57,347 nt of DNA, from assembly GCA_950295325.1 (NCBI GenBank), contig OX485808.1:33381180-33438526 (forward strand). Direction: 5' to 3'. The notes below the pieces were generated by a model, which did not search any database, was not told the origin of the DNA, and saw only the letters and a list, made by a program, of their open reading frames with translations. Source of the DNA: Polytrichum commune (taxonomy: Eukaryota > Streptophyta > Polytrichopsida > Polytrichales > Polytrichaceae). This document shows, piece after piece, positions 23,916 through 34,899 of this stretch. Made by a program: the position numbers and the translations under genes. Positions within the stretch are counted from its first letter, which is position 1, and each line of letters starts with the position of its first letter.

Positions 23916-25596
23916 TGCAAGATTTTACAGTAATAACACTGATGAAGGCACATGACATTCCAAACTCTAACATGACAATAATTTAATAAATGTGCTTCTA
24001 GGGAACTATGCCTTAGTAACCTCCTCTGAGCACCAACATATCAGATTCATTGTACATAATCTATAGAGAATTGGGCAAGGTGTGATTATATATGGACACA
24101 ACAGATGAATATATGTAAACATGTCACAAAGATTATGTTCATGCTTTGCCTGAATATTGCTAAAAATATAATTGTGTGTTTATGTGGTAAACATGTCTAA
24201 ATGTTGTTATTATTTTCACTTGCAAAATTCTTATTTTTTGATAGTCTTCACTAATTGATCATGGTCCACTTTGACAACATTAAACTTCTAATTCAAGAAT
24301 CAAAATCTTACAAAAATTTGTATGATGTTTCTATACTTATATATTTTTCCACACACATACTTCATGATAAAACAAGCAACGCACAAACTGTAGCAAGGTT
24401 TTTTTCCAAAATTGAAAATTATGCCCTCAATTTTCTTTTAAGGTCTGGTTAGAACAAAATTTATAATTTCTGATGTATAGGTCCAATAGCCATAAAATTT
24501 TGATACAATATAAATAAGATATTAAAGATATTTTGCTCAAATTTTTAGGATTATAGCTTGCATTGTCGCCTAAAACCAAGCCTCCTAAGTTATGTGATTT
24601 CATTGCCAAGGCTTCTTAACCCCCTGTATAATGATGCACCATGACTTCTTCTCCAGATTGAATTTTGGTATCAAATTTTACAAATACGTGTCATATTTTA
24701 TTAAAAATAAAATTTGAAATTTTCAAGTCTAAATTCAATTCTAAAAAAACACATTTGGCCACAAACTAAAGTCCAAAATTTTGTCCCTTTATAATTTATT
24801 GTAAAAAATACAACTCATGCAGCATGTATAATATTTTATTCTTAAAATTTATATCAACATTCTTATCATTCTAAGTATTTAGAGACATTGAAAACCCTCA
24901 AAATGCTCAAAATCTTAGCATACAATTGCTTCAAACCAAAAAAAATTGAAATCCTACACACTATGCTCTACCTCTTAATTTTTTTTTAAAGTATTCACCC
25001 CTAGTCTTAAGGAATCAGCCACCACTGCCACTAATCCTAACTTCAAATTCTATCATCATATATATTACCCATCCTATCACCAAATTTTTTATATATCTTG
25101 TTTTAATTTTTATATCAATCTTTTTAAAATCCCCACACATTCTTCATGTCTACTTATTTCTCTTCATTTCATCATCTTCATCTTTCGTTCACATTCAATA
25201 TTAATTTCTTATTTAATTTTATTTATCTGCTTACTTATCATTAGTTCTGTACTAATTGGTAACGTTCTTTATAATTTTATTAATTATTTTGGTCCTCAAT
25301 CAAAAATTTAAACAACAACTCGAATCCCAATTTACAACAAATGTCGCGGCCCGCATTTTCTTAAACTCTTAAGAAACCTTGTTTTAAGATTAAGGAATAG
25401 ATTTGAGCAAGGAAAACATAATAAGTAGAGTACTTTATTGGTAGATTGTTAGGTAGGCTAGTTAGAATTGAGGAGAAAAACTAAAATCATTAAAGTAGTT
25501 AAAAATACCGAATTGAGTTAGTGTTAGGAATTCCATTTCGACTCGGAAACCTTAGAGCGGAGCGGACCGCACCGGCGACGGCGGGCCGCAACCACC

Positions 25597-27477
25597 ATGG
25601 CCACCCAAACACGGAAACGGATCGCGGACAAGCCGCTAGCCCTCCGCAAGGTGCACGTGGTCACCCCCACTGGTAGAGAGAAGAACGATGAGTTGGAGGC
25701 AGACTTGAGGCGTATGGACTGCCTCGGGTTATGGGAAAAACCGTGCAGAGTACGCTCTGAGGGAATGGTGAGGGAGTTGGTTACGGGGGAGGTGGACCAC
25801 GTTTACGCTTCCACCATCCGGGGCCGACCGGATAGGTGGAATGCGGAATTGTCGAGTCGGGTTTACGGCTTCAAGCAAGGAGGGGAAGGTATGGCCACTA
25901 AAAGAGAGGATTGTACGAGGGACAAATTCTCCCAGAGGCTAGACCCCAAGTGTGGATATTTTGTGAAGGATTGTAAAGATGAGAGGGAAAGGAGGATGTT
26001 AGCTTTTCTAGTACCTATCTTCAGCCCGGAAAAACCTTATAACACCACTCTTACCCTTGCCACCACCTTACTTCTTGCATACTCCGAGAAGAAGATGGTG
26101 GATTAGGGGAGCATCATTGGAGAGTTGGTGCACAAGTTGGCAACCAACACTAAGCGCGGCCAACCTTCCTACGTAGGGCCTTTCCTCTTCCACCTTTACG
26201 CACACGAAAACCTACTCACGGACGAAGAGGACATCTTATGGACATCGCATCAGTTCATGCAGAAGCTCCAGACTACCGACTCGGAGCCGGAGATGGGCCA
26301 TGAGGATTCGAAGGAGAAAGACGTGGTGGAGATGAGCGACGAAGAGCGGCCCGTGACCAAGAAGCGGAAACTAATGTTGGGAAATCGTGCGACGCGGACC
26401 AGGTCCACCACCAAGCCGGTGGGAGGTGGAACCTCCAACTTTTCCTTGGAGGACAATCCGGTGGACTCCATTATCCGCGACTTGGAGGAAGTACGGTCCC
26501 GGATTGTGGATTATGAGCTACAAATGCACCAAGTAGGGGAATTGGTGGGCAACCCGCTGCGGGAGAGTTTGGTTGCCACAATAAAGGAGGCCATCCAAGA
26601 TCCACGTCGGTTGCGGGAGCTGGAGCGTAAAGTGGACCACCTTACTGCGGAAAAGCGGAAGACCGCGGAGCGAGTGCGGAAGTTGGAGGCGGAGCGAGAG
26701 AAGCTCCTTAAGCAGGTAAAGGATACCACTCTCACGGTACAAAAGTTGAGTAATATACTGGAAATCTCGGGGAACGTGTGGTGGAAAACCAGGATGTTCG
26801 ACGTGGAATTGAAGAACGCGGGCCACGTTTTCGGGTCGAAGATGGTTACCTTCATTATGGATCAAGGGAGTAAGATGGACGCATCCTTGAAAGCAATGAA
26901 GGCCCTCATTGCTAGTTGCACGGAGTTGTTTCCCGTGGTAATTGAGTCATCGGAGGAGAGGGAGTCTTCATCCGACTACTCCGACTTGACCCCTCATGAC
27001 ATGGTGGAAATTCAAGGTGCCGCGGTGGAAGGTGGAAACCAACATGCGGAAGAGGTGGACCAGGTGGAGGACATCACGGCGATCACGGCCCTCCCGGTTT
27101 TCACCACTGAGGTGTTAGTTCCCAATGCCACCTTAGTTTCCGCCGCGGTTGGAGAGGAAACCTTGGGTGATTGCCACGTGGCCGAGGTCTCAATTCCAAC
27201 CCTTGCCACGGACTTCCAAGTGGTTGTCCGGGATCCACCGCCACTTGCCATTCTTGCTCCGGAATTTCCGCCGGACAACCAACTATCCGCCCCATTGGCA
27301 CCGGACGTTGCGGGAACGGTGGACCACGTGGGAGTGAGTTCCGCGCCGAATGCTCACGATGTGCAAGTGGCGCCACCACGTGCTCCATTTTTGGCAACGG
27401 ACAGTGCGGACCGCAGCGAAAGGCGGAAGCAGAATAAGAAGGAAGCCAAGTTGAAGAAGCGGAAGGATAAGGAGTAG
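25597..27477 (+). CDS. Retroelement-type protein with one in-frame TAG, coiled coil
   Basis: The frame starts at ATG in ACCATGGCC and runs 627 codons to TAG at 27475, interrupted only by TAG at 26104-26106 (codon 170). Frame and composition (GC-rich, unlike the flanks) continue unchanged past that stop. Residues 1-230 form a mixed globular part, with RVYGFKQGGEG and FLVPIFSPEKPYNTTLTLA before the stop and VHKLATNTKRGQPS and FLFHLYAHENLL after it. About residues 290-390 are a charged coiled coil (LRELERKVDHLTAEKRKTAE, heptad-like). The rest is acidic, then Ala/Pro/Val-rich, ending in a strongly basic tail (Lys/Arg repeats). I do not recognise a catalytic domain. The pattern fits a structural, gag-like protein of an LTR element. 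The TAG is either a mutation or a readthrough point. Confidence 0.65.
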
Positions 27478-27479
27478 AT

Positions 27480-28960
27480 TTTAGTTAGGATTCCATTTTG
27501 GTTTGTTTTGGGCAAATAGTTAGGTGGCCCCGTGTTGTGTGCTTTGTCATTTTCTTTGTTTAGGTTATGACCTCTCAATGAGGTGGATTGTCAGAACTGC
27601 CACGTGGCCCGCGATTTCCGGCATGGAAACCACGGCATGTGGGTGTTAGTTTGGTTTAAGAGGGAGCACTTCGGTGTTTTCCTCATCATTTTGCAATACA
27701 AGTGTTCTTTTGTTCAATTCGGACCTTATGCTTTACTTCACCTTCGGTTTGAGTTGAATTTTAAGTCCATGTGTAATGCAAGTGGTCCCTCTTTTCCGTA
27801 CTTGAGGTTTCCGAGTTCTCCGCCATTCCCTATCATTGTGTAGGTTAGTTAGGTTAGTATTCCGTGATAGAACAGGGGGTCAGTAATATCCCGAGGTGGG
27901 TGTGGTTAAAACGCCCCTATTTGAGTAGGTGATGGGCGGAGGAATCTTAAGCGCAGAAAGGAGGAAAGGATTGGCCGAGCAAGGGGAAAGAACCCCACCG
28001 TGGGGTTGTTGGGCAAGGGAAGTTCCACACACACGGTAGGTTTTTCCCCACTTACTCCGTCCAACTAGGGACCGACAATGAGCAGCAATGGATAGACCTG
28101 TCTAATAGTAGGGGGAGAGTTCTGGTTTACGCCTTCCGCTTGCCGTGACCTGGAGGTGGATCACACCGATCAGCAGTAACGGAATGGTCTAGAACACTCA
28201 TGCACCTGCCGCGACTGGCGTTTGGTTCCCACCGCGGATGGTAGGCGTGGTAGCCCCATCCCTATGTTAGCCCCGCCGTCACGGAAATCAACAAACCTTA
28301 GGTCCTATCTTGTGTGACCTGTGGAACAGCACAAGCTACCCATTGTGAGGATAGGAACAAAGATGTTGTGTTTCCACCTTTCTCGAGGAAGGATTCGGTT
28401 TCCGCGTGTGGTATAGTGGAAACTGTGCCATCACGGAAAGCGGATCAGGCTGGTTTTGTAGACCCAAAACTTCCTCCACATTTCCCCCCGTCAAAGGGGG
28501 GTGGCACGCGTCGGATACTTAAGCGGGACACCTTCTCGAGGGAGGGCTGCCCCCATCGAAACACTAGTCTAAGGGAGTAGTAGTTAAAAAGAGGAAGTGG
28601 AGATAGGGAGACAACCCTAAGAAATCAACTCAAAGGGTGAAATCCTGATGAACAACTACCAAGTCTCTCTGAGTATTCTACCCTAAAACACTAGAATTAT
28701 GGTCCTTGTGACACGGTCGAAAATCTAGTGGATAGTGGAAATACAGGTCATATCCGCTACCTCTATCGCGGAAACCTTATCCCGGAAGTCATGACCCGTA
28801 ATAAGGAATCTTAGAATGGAGTGTATATAGTTGTTAAACTATGGATTCGGGACGCTGTCGTGATGTAAATACGTACACTATATAGATGTGTACGTATTTA
28901 ATATTGCATTGTGAGTCTTGGTCTTGGAGAAAAATAATAAAGAATAGAAGTAGATTACTT
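27480..28960 (+). other. Non-coding 3' part of the LTR-like unit
   Basis: No domain is recognisable. A pair of TATATAG/CTATATAG sequences at about 28826-28885 surrounds an inverted TACGTACAC/GTGTACGTA motif, a plausible core promoter region if this is an LTR. Frames at 27583-27843 and 28314-28580 are short and featureless. Confidence 0.4.
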
Positions 28961-28964
28961 TTTT

Positions 28965-29115
28965 TATTTACTCATAGTTTATTTTAGTTATCATTACCTA
29001 AGGATAGAAGTGGATAGAAGTTGCTTACCTTTATGTTTACTCATAGTTACTCTTAGTTACCTTTACCAAATGATAGAAATAAATTACCTTTTTATTTACT
29101 CATAGTTTATTTTTG
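28965..29115. repeat. About 65-bp imperfect tandem repeat, three copies
   Basis: The unit is marked by GATAGAA..TTACCTTT..TTTACTCATAGTT(T/A)...TTAGTTA and recurs around 28965, 29025 and 29085 inside the LTR-like unit. Confidence 0.65.
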
Positions 29116-29601
29116 TCTTTTAGTTATCTTGAGTTACTTTGGACCAATGGGTGATTAGAAGCCATGTGATGAAGATAAGAGAGAACTTTGTCTCTCGCAT
29201 GGATAGGGAGAGGTGGTGAAGGAAAGATGTTATGTGATTATTGAGGGAGAGAAGTTGTGGAGAGAGAGAGAAGTGGATTCGAAGCTCACGGTGTGAGTTG
29301 TTTTGAGAAGAATATGAAATAAAATACGAGGGATTTGTGATTCATGAGAGATCTCACTTGTTGTTTTGGAAGTTAGCAATCAAGATTTGTGCTTGTTTGA
29401 GTGGAGGGAAGTCTGTTGGTTCTTAAAAGAAGAGCTGAAACTTCGACCGACCATAGAAGACGGACAGATTAAATAATTGAAGGCTTCAAGACTCGAATGT
29501 GTGGTTGCTTGTGGCACGTTGTCTTTTTCTTGTGTGTGTGATTCCAAGCCGGTTTTGGAGGCTAGTTGCATTTCATTTCTGCATCGTAATTTGTTTCCTG
29601 T

Positions 29602-29680
29602 GTGACAACGAAGTGGGATTAATGACCCACAAGGTTGTTTGTGACAACGAAGTGGGATTAATCACCCACAAGGTTGTTTT
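29602..29680. repeat. 39-bp tandem repeat, two copies
   Basis: GTGACAACGAAGTGGGATTA...ACCCACAAGGTTGTTT occurs at 29602 and again at 29641 with one difference (ATGACC versus ATCACC). Confidence 0.85.
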
Positions 29681-30375
29681 CTGTCGTTCCCACTGGTGAG
29701 GCGCGATTGCTGGTCACCGTGGGTTTGAAAGTTTAGGAGCCAATCTTTCGGACGTCAGCTCGTGTTCTGACGTCCCGTTTTACCCGTCCGAAGCCCGTGG
29801 TTTCTTATCACACTACCCTTACCCTTTATCCATATAGAGCCGCAACAGGATAGGTCGACGGGAAAGAGGTTGAAGATTAGAAGAAATTGAAGACTAGAAG
29901 ACCGGAAGATTCGATTAAAGACCAGAAGATTCGATGGGTCCGATAAAATCTAGTTACAGCCAGAAGCCCAGCGCCTTCCCAAGGCGGAACCCTCTCTATC
30001 CGACAACGCTGAGTCTATTGTTGTTACTACTCTAGGGTGGGAGCTTGTCCATACTTTGTGTTGTGTTTCCTACCTCGGTCCATTACCGAGAAGGCGGGAG
30101 TTTCCGTGCTATAATTTCCGTAATATCCCAGATTTCTTAATCCGATTTGTGTTAACTTAGTTTCTTGTGTTTCTTGTGTGTGTGTGTTAGTCAAAGATTT
30201 CCTCTCTCTTGTATTGTAAACAACCGCAGGTTCTTCGTGGGAACGAACTCGGCGCGGTTTTGACGTTTTATGCGTTAATTAGGTTAATTAACTGAATACG
30301 TTACCACCGTGCTACGACAACGAACTAATATTTCAATTAGAAATACCCTATACTAATGTCTATCAAATATATAAT

Positions 30376-31342
30376 GGGAATTGTCAAAAACCACCACGCC
30401 TTTTGTTAATGCCACTACGCTCGTGATTTGCAGTCACGTCATTTGGGATTTTATGCGCGATGTCGGAGTATCTTAAATTAAACTAATCTCTTGGCGGGCC
30501 GGACGAGGGCCGCTATATGAACCATTTATGGCAGGGGAAGATCTTTACTATATGCAGGCCGGTTCTAGGGGGGCGGACATTGGTGGTGCTCACTTATGCC
30601 GTCGGCCTCATGTCTTATTTCGGGGAGCCCACCTTTAGGTTCTTGTTGGGCTAGGCGGGCTCGGTGGCTCGGTGGCTCGGTAGCTACGTGGCTACGTGGC
30701 TAGGCGGATTAGGCAACTAAGTATAATTCCTTTCTAGTCCTACTTACTACTAAATAACTAGTTGCTTAGGCCTACTTACTACTAATTAACTAGTTGCTTA
30801 GTCTTACTTATTTTTAGTCTTACTTGCTTAGTCTTAACCATGTGTGAGTACATAATAGAATTGACTCAACCTTAGTCACCCTTTGCCACTAAGCAAGTAA
30901 GACTAACGAACTACTTATTAGTAGTAAGTAGGCCTAACCAACTAGTTATTAAGTAGTAAGTAGGCCTAAGCAACTAGTTATTTAGTAATAAGTAGGCCTA
31001 GAAAGGAATTATACTTAGTTGCCTAATCCGCCTAGCCATGTAGCCACGTAGCCACCGAGCCCGCCTAGCCCAACAAGAGCCTAAAGATGGGCTCCCCGAG
31101 ATAAGACATGAGGCCGACGGCATAAGTGAGCCCCACCAATGTCCGCCCCCCTAGAACCAGCCCGCGTATAGTAAAGATCTTCCCCCGCCATAAATGGTTC
31201 ATATAGCGGCCCTCGTCCGGCCCGCCAAGAGATTAGTTTAATTTAAGATACTCCGACATCGCGCGTAAAATCCCAAATGACGTGATTGCAAATCACGAGC
31301 GTGGTGGCATTAACAAAAGGCGTGGTGGTTTTAACAATTCTC
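30376..31342. mobile_element. 967-bp near-perfect foldback element
   Basis: The two arms are inverted copies over nearly the whole length (about 95% identical by eye), meeting near 30860. Ends are GGGAATTGTCAAAAACCACC and its near inverse. TATATAAT flanks both sides (30368-30375 and 31343-31350), an 8-base duplication. Within each arm, a block (GGCGGGCCGGA...TATATGAACCATTTATGGC...) is homologous to the TTA-flanked MITEs at 10174 and 11459, so the arms contain captured MITE sequence. The inner arm has 36-bp tandem units (CCTACTTACTACTAA-type) and GGCTACGTGGCT repeats. The TIR start and lack of coding suggest a non-autonomous Mutator-like or hAT-like foldback. Confidence 0.8.
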
Positions 31343-33770
31343 TATATAATTATAAATATAATAAATATGTATAAATCTTGTAGTTTTACTATTAAATCCT
31401 CTACATCACGACATCGGGGGAGTCGACTACAAACATTATTTTCATAATTTTGATATTTTTATAGCAATTGTTTTCAATTATCTTCCTCATTAAAACGTAT
31501 ATATGGCATATAAATTGGCGTTACAATCCACTTTCATGTAAAAATGAACATCTTTATGAATAAAATAAAAATGATTAGTTCCTTCGCAACTAGGCGGGGT
31601 CGAATAAGCCTCAGACGTACAATTCGTGCCTCAAATTCTAAATAAAATATCTAACAATTGTCATTATTCTCCATATTCTTAAATATGGCAGCGTATATAA
31701 GAGTTGTAAAAGTCAAGGATGTCAAACTTTTAATTCATTATATACCTCAAATTCATAATATGAAAACAAACACGTGTAAGGTATATATTGTTGTAAGCCC
31801 AAAATATAGCAGATAATTTATCAAAGATCTTTTGTGTGCGTGAAGTATATGCCAAATAAGATACAATCCCAAAGAATTTTTTCTCGTATCATCGTATTAG
31901 TCTCTCAAAATTCCTTCCTTAACTGATCGACCTTTATTTTTCTAACGGTTTGTATATTTTCTAAATACTTCTTGGTCATTTTTTAGAAACGTGCATTGTC
32001 GATCATCTACTAAAAGTACACACAAAGCTACTCTAAATTAGGATATAATTTTTTATAATTTTTTTTTCAAAAGAGATTTTATTGACGCCGGAATGGTCTT
32101 TCGAATTGCTTTGATAGTTTCGGATTTTTTTTTGATGTAACAAGTTGTATCATCATATAGATTAGCTTTATGTGTATTTCTAACGGACGATCAATAATGC
32201 AAGTTTTTAAGAAATGACCATAAGATATTTGGAAAAGATAAAAACCGATAGAATAACAAGGGTCGACCAGCTACATGACAGTAAGGTGATGTTGCGAGAA
32301 AAATTTCTTTTATATTGGTATTCTATTTGGCATATATTTCATGCACATAAGAGATCTTTGATAAATTGTCAGTCATATCTTGGACCTACAATAGTATACA
32401 TCTTATACGTGTTTCCTTATTATGAGTTCGAGGTGTTTAATAAGGTAAAATTTTGACATCATTGATTTCTATAACTCTTATGCACGCCGCCATGTTTAAA
32501 AATATGAAGAATGATGATAATTGTTGATTATGTTATTTAAAATTTGAGGCACATATTGTACGCTGGAGCCTTATTCGAACCCGCCCAGTTGCAGAAAACT
32601 AACAATTTTTTGTTTATTCACGAGGATATTTATTTTCATATAAAAGTGAATTATACCGCCAATTGACATGTTATATATATGCTTTAATGAGGAAGATAAT
32701 TAAAAAAAACTACTATGAAAATATTTAAATTATGAAAATAATGTCCTTAGTCGATTTCTACGGTGTCGTGATGTGAGGCGCTCAATAGTTAAAGTATAAA
32801 ATTTATGTATATTTATGTATATTTTTAATAATATATTTGATAGGCATTAGTATAGATACTTTTAATCGAAGTGTTAGTTCATTGTAAATTGAAATTCGAG
32901 TTGTTATTTAAGTTCTTGGTTAAGGACCGATATAGTTGATAAGAATATAAAGAACGTTACTAGTTGATACAAAGTTAATGATAAATAAGTAGATGAATAA
33001 AATTAAGTAAGATCTTAGTATTAGATTTGAACGAAAGATAAAAATAATGAAATAAGAGATAAGATAAACAAGTGGATATGATGAACGTGTGGAGATTTGA
33101 AAAATCTTAGATATGAAGATAAAAACTAAATATAAAAAAAAATAAGTGGTAAAATGGGTAGTAAGCATGGTGATAGGATTTCAAATTACGATTGGTGGCA
33201 GTGGTTTCCGAACCCTTGAACTAGGGGTGAATACTTAAGAAAAAGAAGTAGGGAGGTAGAGCATAGTATGTGGAATTTTGAATTAGTTTTGGTTTTAAGC
33301 ACTTGTATGCTCAAGTCTTAAGAAATTTTAAGTGTTTTTTAATACATAGAATAATAAATGGTTTAGAGGAAATAATACACATGGTGCATGAATTATATAT
33401 TTGACAGTAAATTATAAAATAATAGAGTTTTTTAACTTTAATTTGTAATCAAATGTATTTTATTATAATTAAATTTAAATTTAAAAATTTCAGGCTTTAT
33501 TTTTTGTGAGATATGATATGCCTATGTAAAATTTGACAGAAAAATTCAATCTTGAGAAGAACTTATGAAACATTCATATAGAAGAGGTCAAAAAATCTTG
33601 GCAACAAAATCTCATGATTTTAGAAGTTTGGTTTTCATGAATAATATAAGTTCTGATGCTTATATTTTAAAGATAATTTTTTAAACATTTTATCTATATT
33701 GTATCAAAATTTCGTGGCTATTGGACTTATGCATCAAAAATTTATATTATGTAAAAGTTTATCCGGGGCA

Positions 33771-34452
33771 CTACCCTGAACCATGTGTATTCATCTTCTT
33801 TGCAGCCCACCACCAAAGACATCCATGTAGTCGTTCTTGAAACTCCTGAGTCTCAAAACAATCCTTCAATTTTTGGCGGGAAACCTCTCCACTTAAATGA
33901 TGCCAGGAACAAAGTAATTTGTCTTTGTCTTCGAAGAGATGGAGGTGGTACAAACCGAGCATAGAGACGGCCTCTTGGGATGTAGGTAACGTCCTTGAAC
34001 TTATAATTTCTTCAAGTCTTTATTTTTCCTTAGTTATATAAACTATCTCCAGGTCCGACAATTCATTCCGTCCAGCAGCGAATTTCGTTTCCATTCCCAA
34101 ATGATGATCAATTGACTTGGAGCTGCATTACCTTGTGTATAATAAAAGAATAGTTTTGGAGTGGGCTCCCATACATGGTTTTACAAAATAATATTGGATA
34201 CAACGTCCTAAAGAGCAACCTCTTCGACCCCTCCTTCGTAAATCATGTCATTTAGTAGAGATGCGCTTGGGGAATAATTTGGCCAAACTTCCGAAATGAC
34301 AACGTCAAATGCATTATTTATATCCTCTAATTTGTCACCTGAAACTACTCTGTAGTGAAATTGCTTCGTGCGCTCAGTTAGAAAAAGGTCATCATCCCCT
34401 TTGACGATTTCGTTTCCGTTCTCTTGAGCAACAACTCTCGGAGATGGATTGA
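33771..34452 (-). pseudogene. Unrecognised coding fragment with stops
   Basis: Minus-strand text reads like protein in two blocks. 34452 to about 34222 (after acceptor TTTGTAG) reads ENGNEIVKGDDDLFLTERTK, FHYRVVSGDKLEDINNAFDV and SEVWPNYSPSASLL before a TAG. 34109 to 33771 reads HHLGMETKFAAGRNELSDLE, then a TAA at 34020-34022, then SQEAVSMLGLYHLHLFEDKD and a Trp-rich end. Residue usage and length suggest a real ancestral gene or transposon protein, now broken. I do not recognise the family. The last codon lies within a few bases of the outer end of the palindrome. Confidence 0.4.
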
Positions 34453-34562
34453 ACTACAAATGATGGTTAGAATTCAACTATTCCAAATACAACTCTCATA
34501 TCATTCTAATTGCCCCCGTCCCAACTAATAGCGAAAATTGTTCATAATACATTTTGTGATAT

Positions 34563-34644
34563 TAGACTTAGGATAAGATAAACCCTAAACTTATTCTAAA
34601 CTTACCCTAAATTTACCCTAAACCCTAAACTTATCCTAAGTCTA
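34563..34644. repeat. Hairpin enclosing telomere-like CCCTAAA repeats
   Basis: TAGACTTAGGATAAG (34563-34577) is perfectly inverted as CTTATCCTAAGTCTA (34630-34644). Between them are degenerate (CCCTAAA)-type units, including two ACCCTAAAC. It may be a small interstitial telomere-like tract or a tiny foldback. Confidence 0.75.
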
Positions 34645-34899
34645 AAGACTTATCATATACATGAACTACCCTGTTAGTTTCAAATGGGAGCGGACATGTT
34701 GTGACACTAAGGCCTCGCAAATGGATCCCGACTATCCCGTTAAGGACCCTCAAACACAATGCATTTATTTTGTCGACAAATTTCAGTTGCTCTTTTCTCC
34801 CTTTCGTTAGAGTCACCTTATATTATGACAATGAATTTGTATTTATCAAAATAAAAGTCATGTTGTTAAATACTACCATTGTCATAGAAGTGGGAAAAA

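Larger units (their letters stand above)
25342..30319 (+). mobile_element. 4,978-bp LTR-like unit (solo giant LTR or non-autonomous element)
   Basis: It starts TGTCGCGGCCCGC and ends GTGCTACGACA, with TG/CA ends and a TGTCG/CGACA inverted pair. The flanks are ACAAA and ACGAA. The intact right arm of the palindrome reads through this point without the insert, which proves the insertion. I see no second copy of its first few hundred bases near its 3' end, so it does not look like two LTRs around a centre. It is better read as one long LTR left by recombination, or a single-unit element. It contains the gag-like frame below, a TATATAG-rich possible promoter near 28825-28900 and GC-rich text unlike the surroundings. 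Confidence 0.6.
24445..33765. mobile_element. Very large palindrome (foldback-type), with nested insertions
   Basis: The right arm (about 32085-33765) is an inverted copy of a left arm now in three pieces: 24445-25341, 30320-30375 and 31343 to about 32075. Matching landmarks: GGTCCAATAGCC near 24480 with its inverse near 33715; TAACGTTCTTTATA near 25260 with its inverse near 32950; TCACGACA(T/C)CG near 31407 with its inverse near 32767. The centre is near 32080, where GACGCCGGAATGGTCTTTCG-type text meets its complement. Identity of the arms is about 75-80% by eye, so the structure is old. Without insertions it would be about 3.4 kb with no obvious protein. Outer ends are approximate and no flanking duplication was established. 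Confidence 0.7.

Noticed and set aside
26250-27397. Several long minus-strand and alternate-frame open frames
   Set aside because: They overlap the 25597-27477 frame, arise from its GC-rich codon use, and show no domain of their own.
32920-33168. Hydrophobic minus-strand frame in the palindrome
   Set aside because: AT-rich DNA yields Phe/Ile/Leu/Tyr-rich frames. The matching left arm has stops in the corresponding frame.
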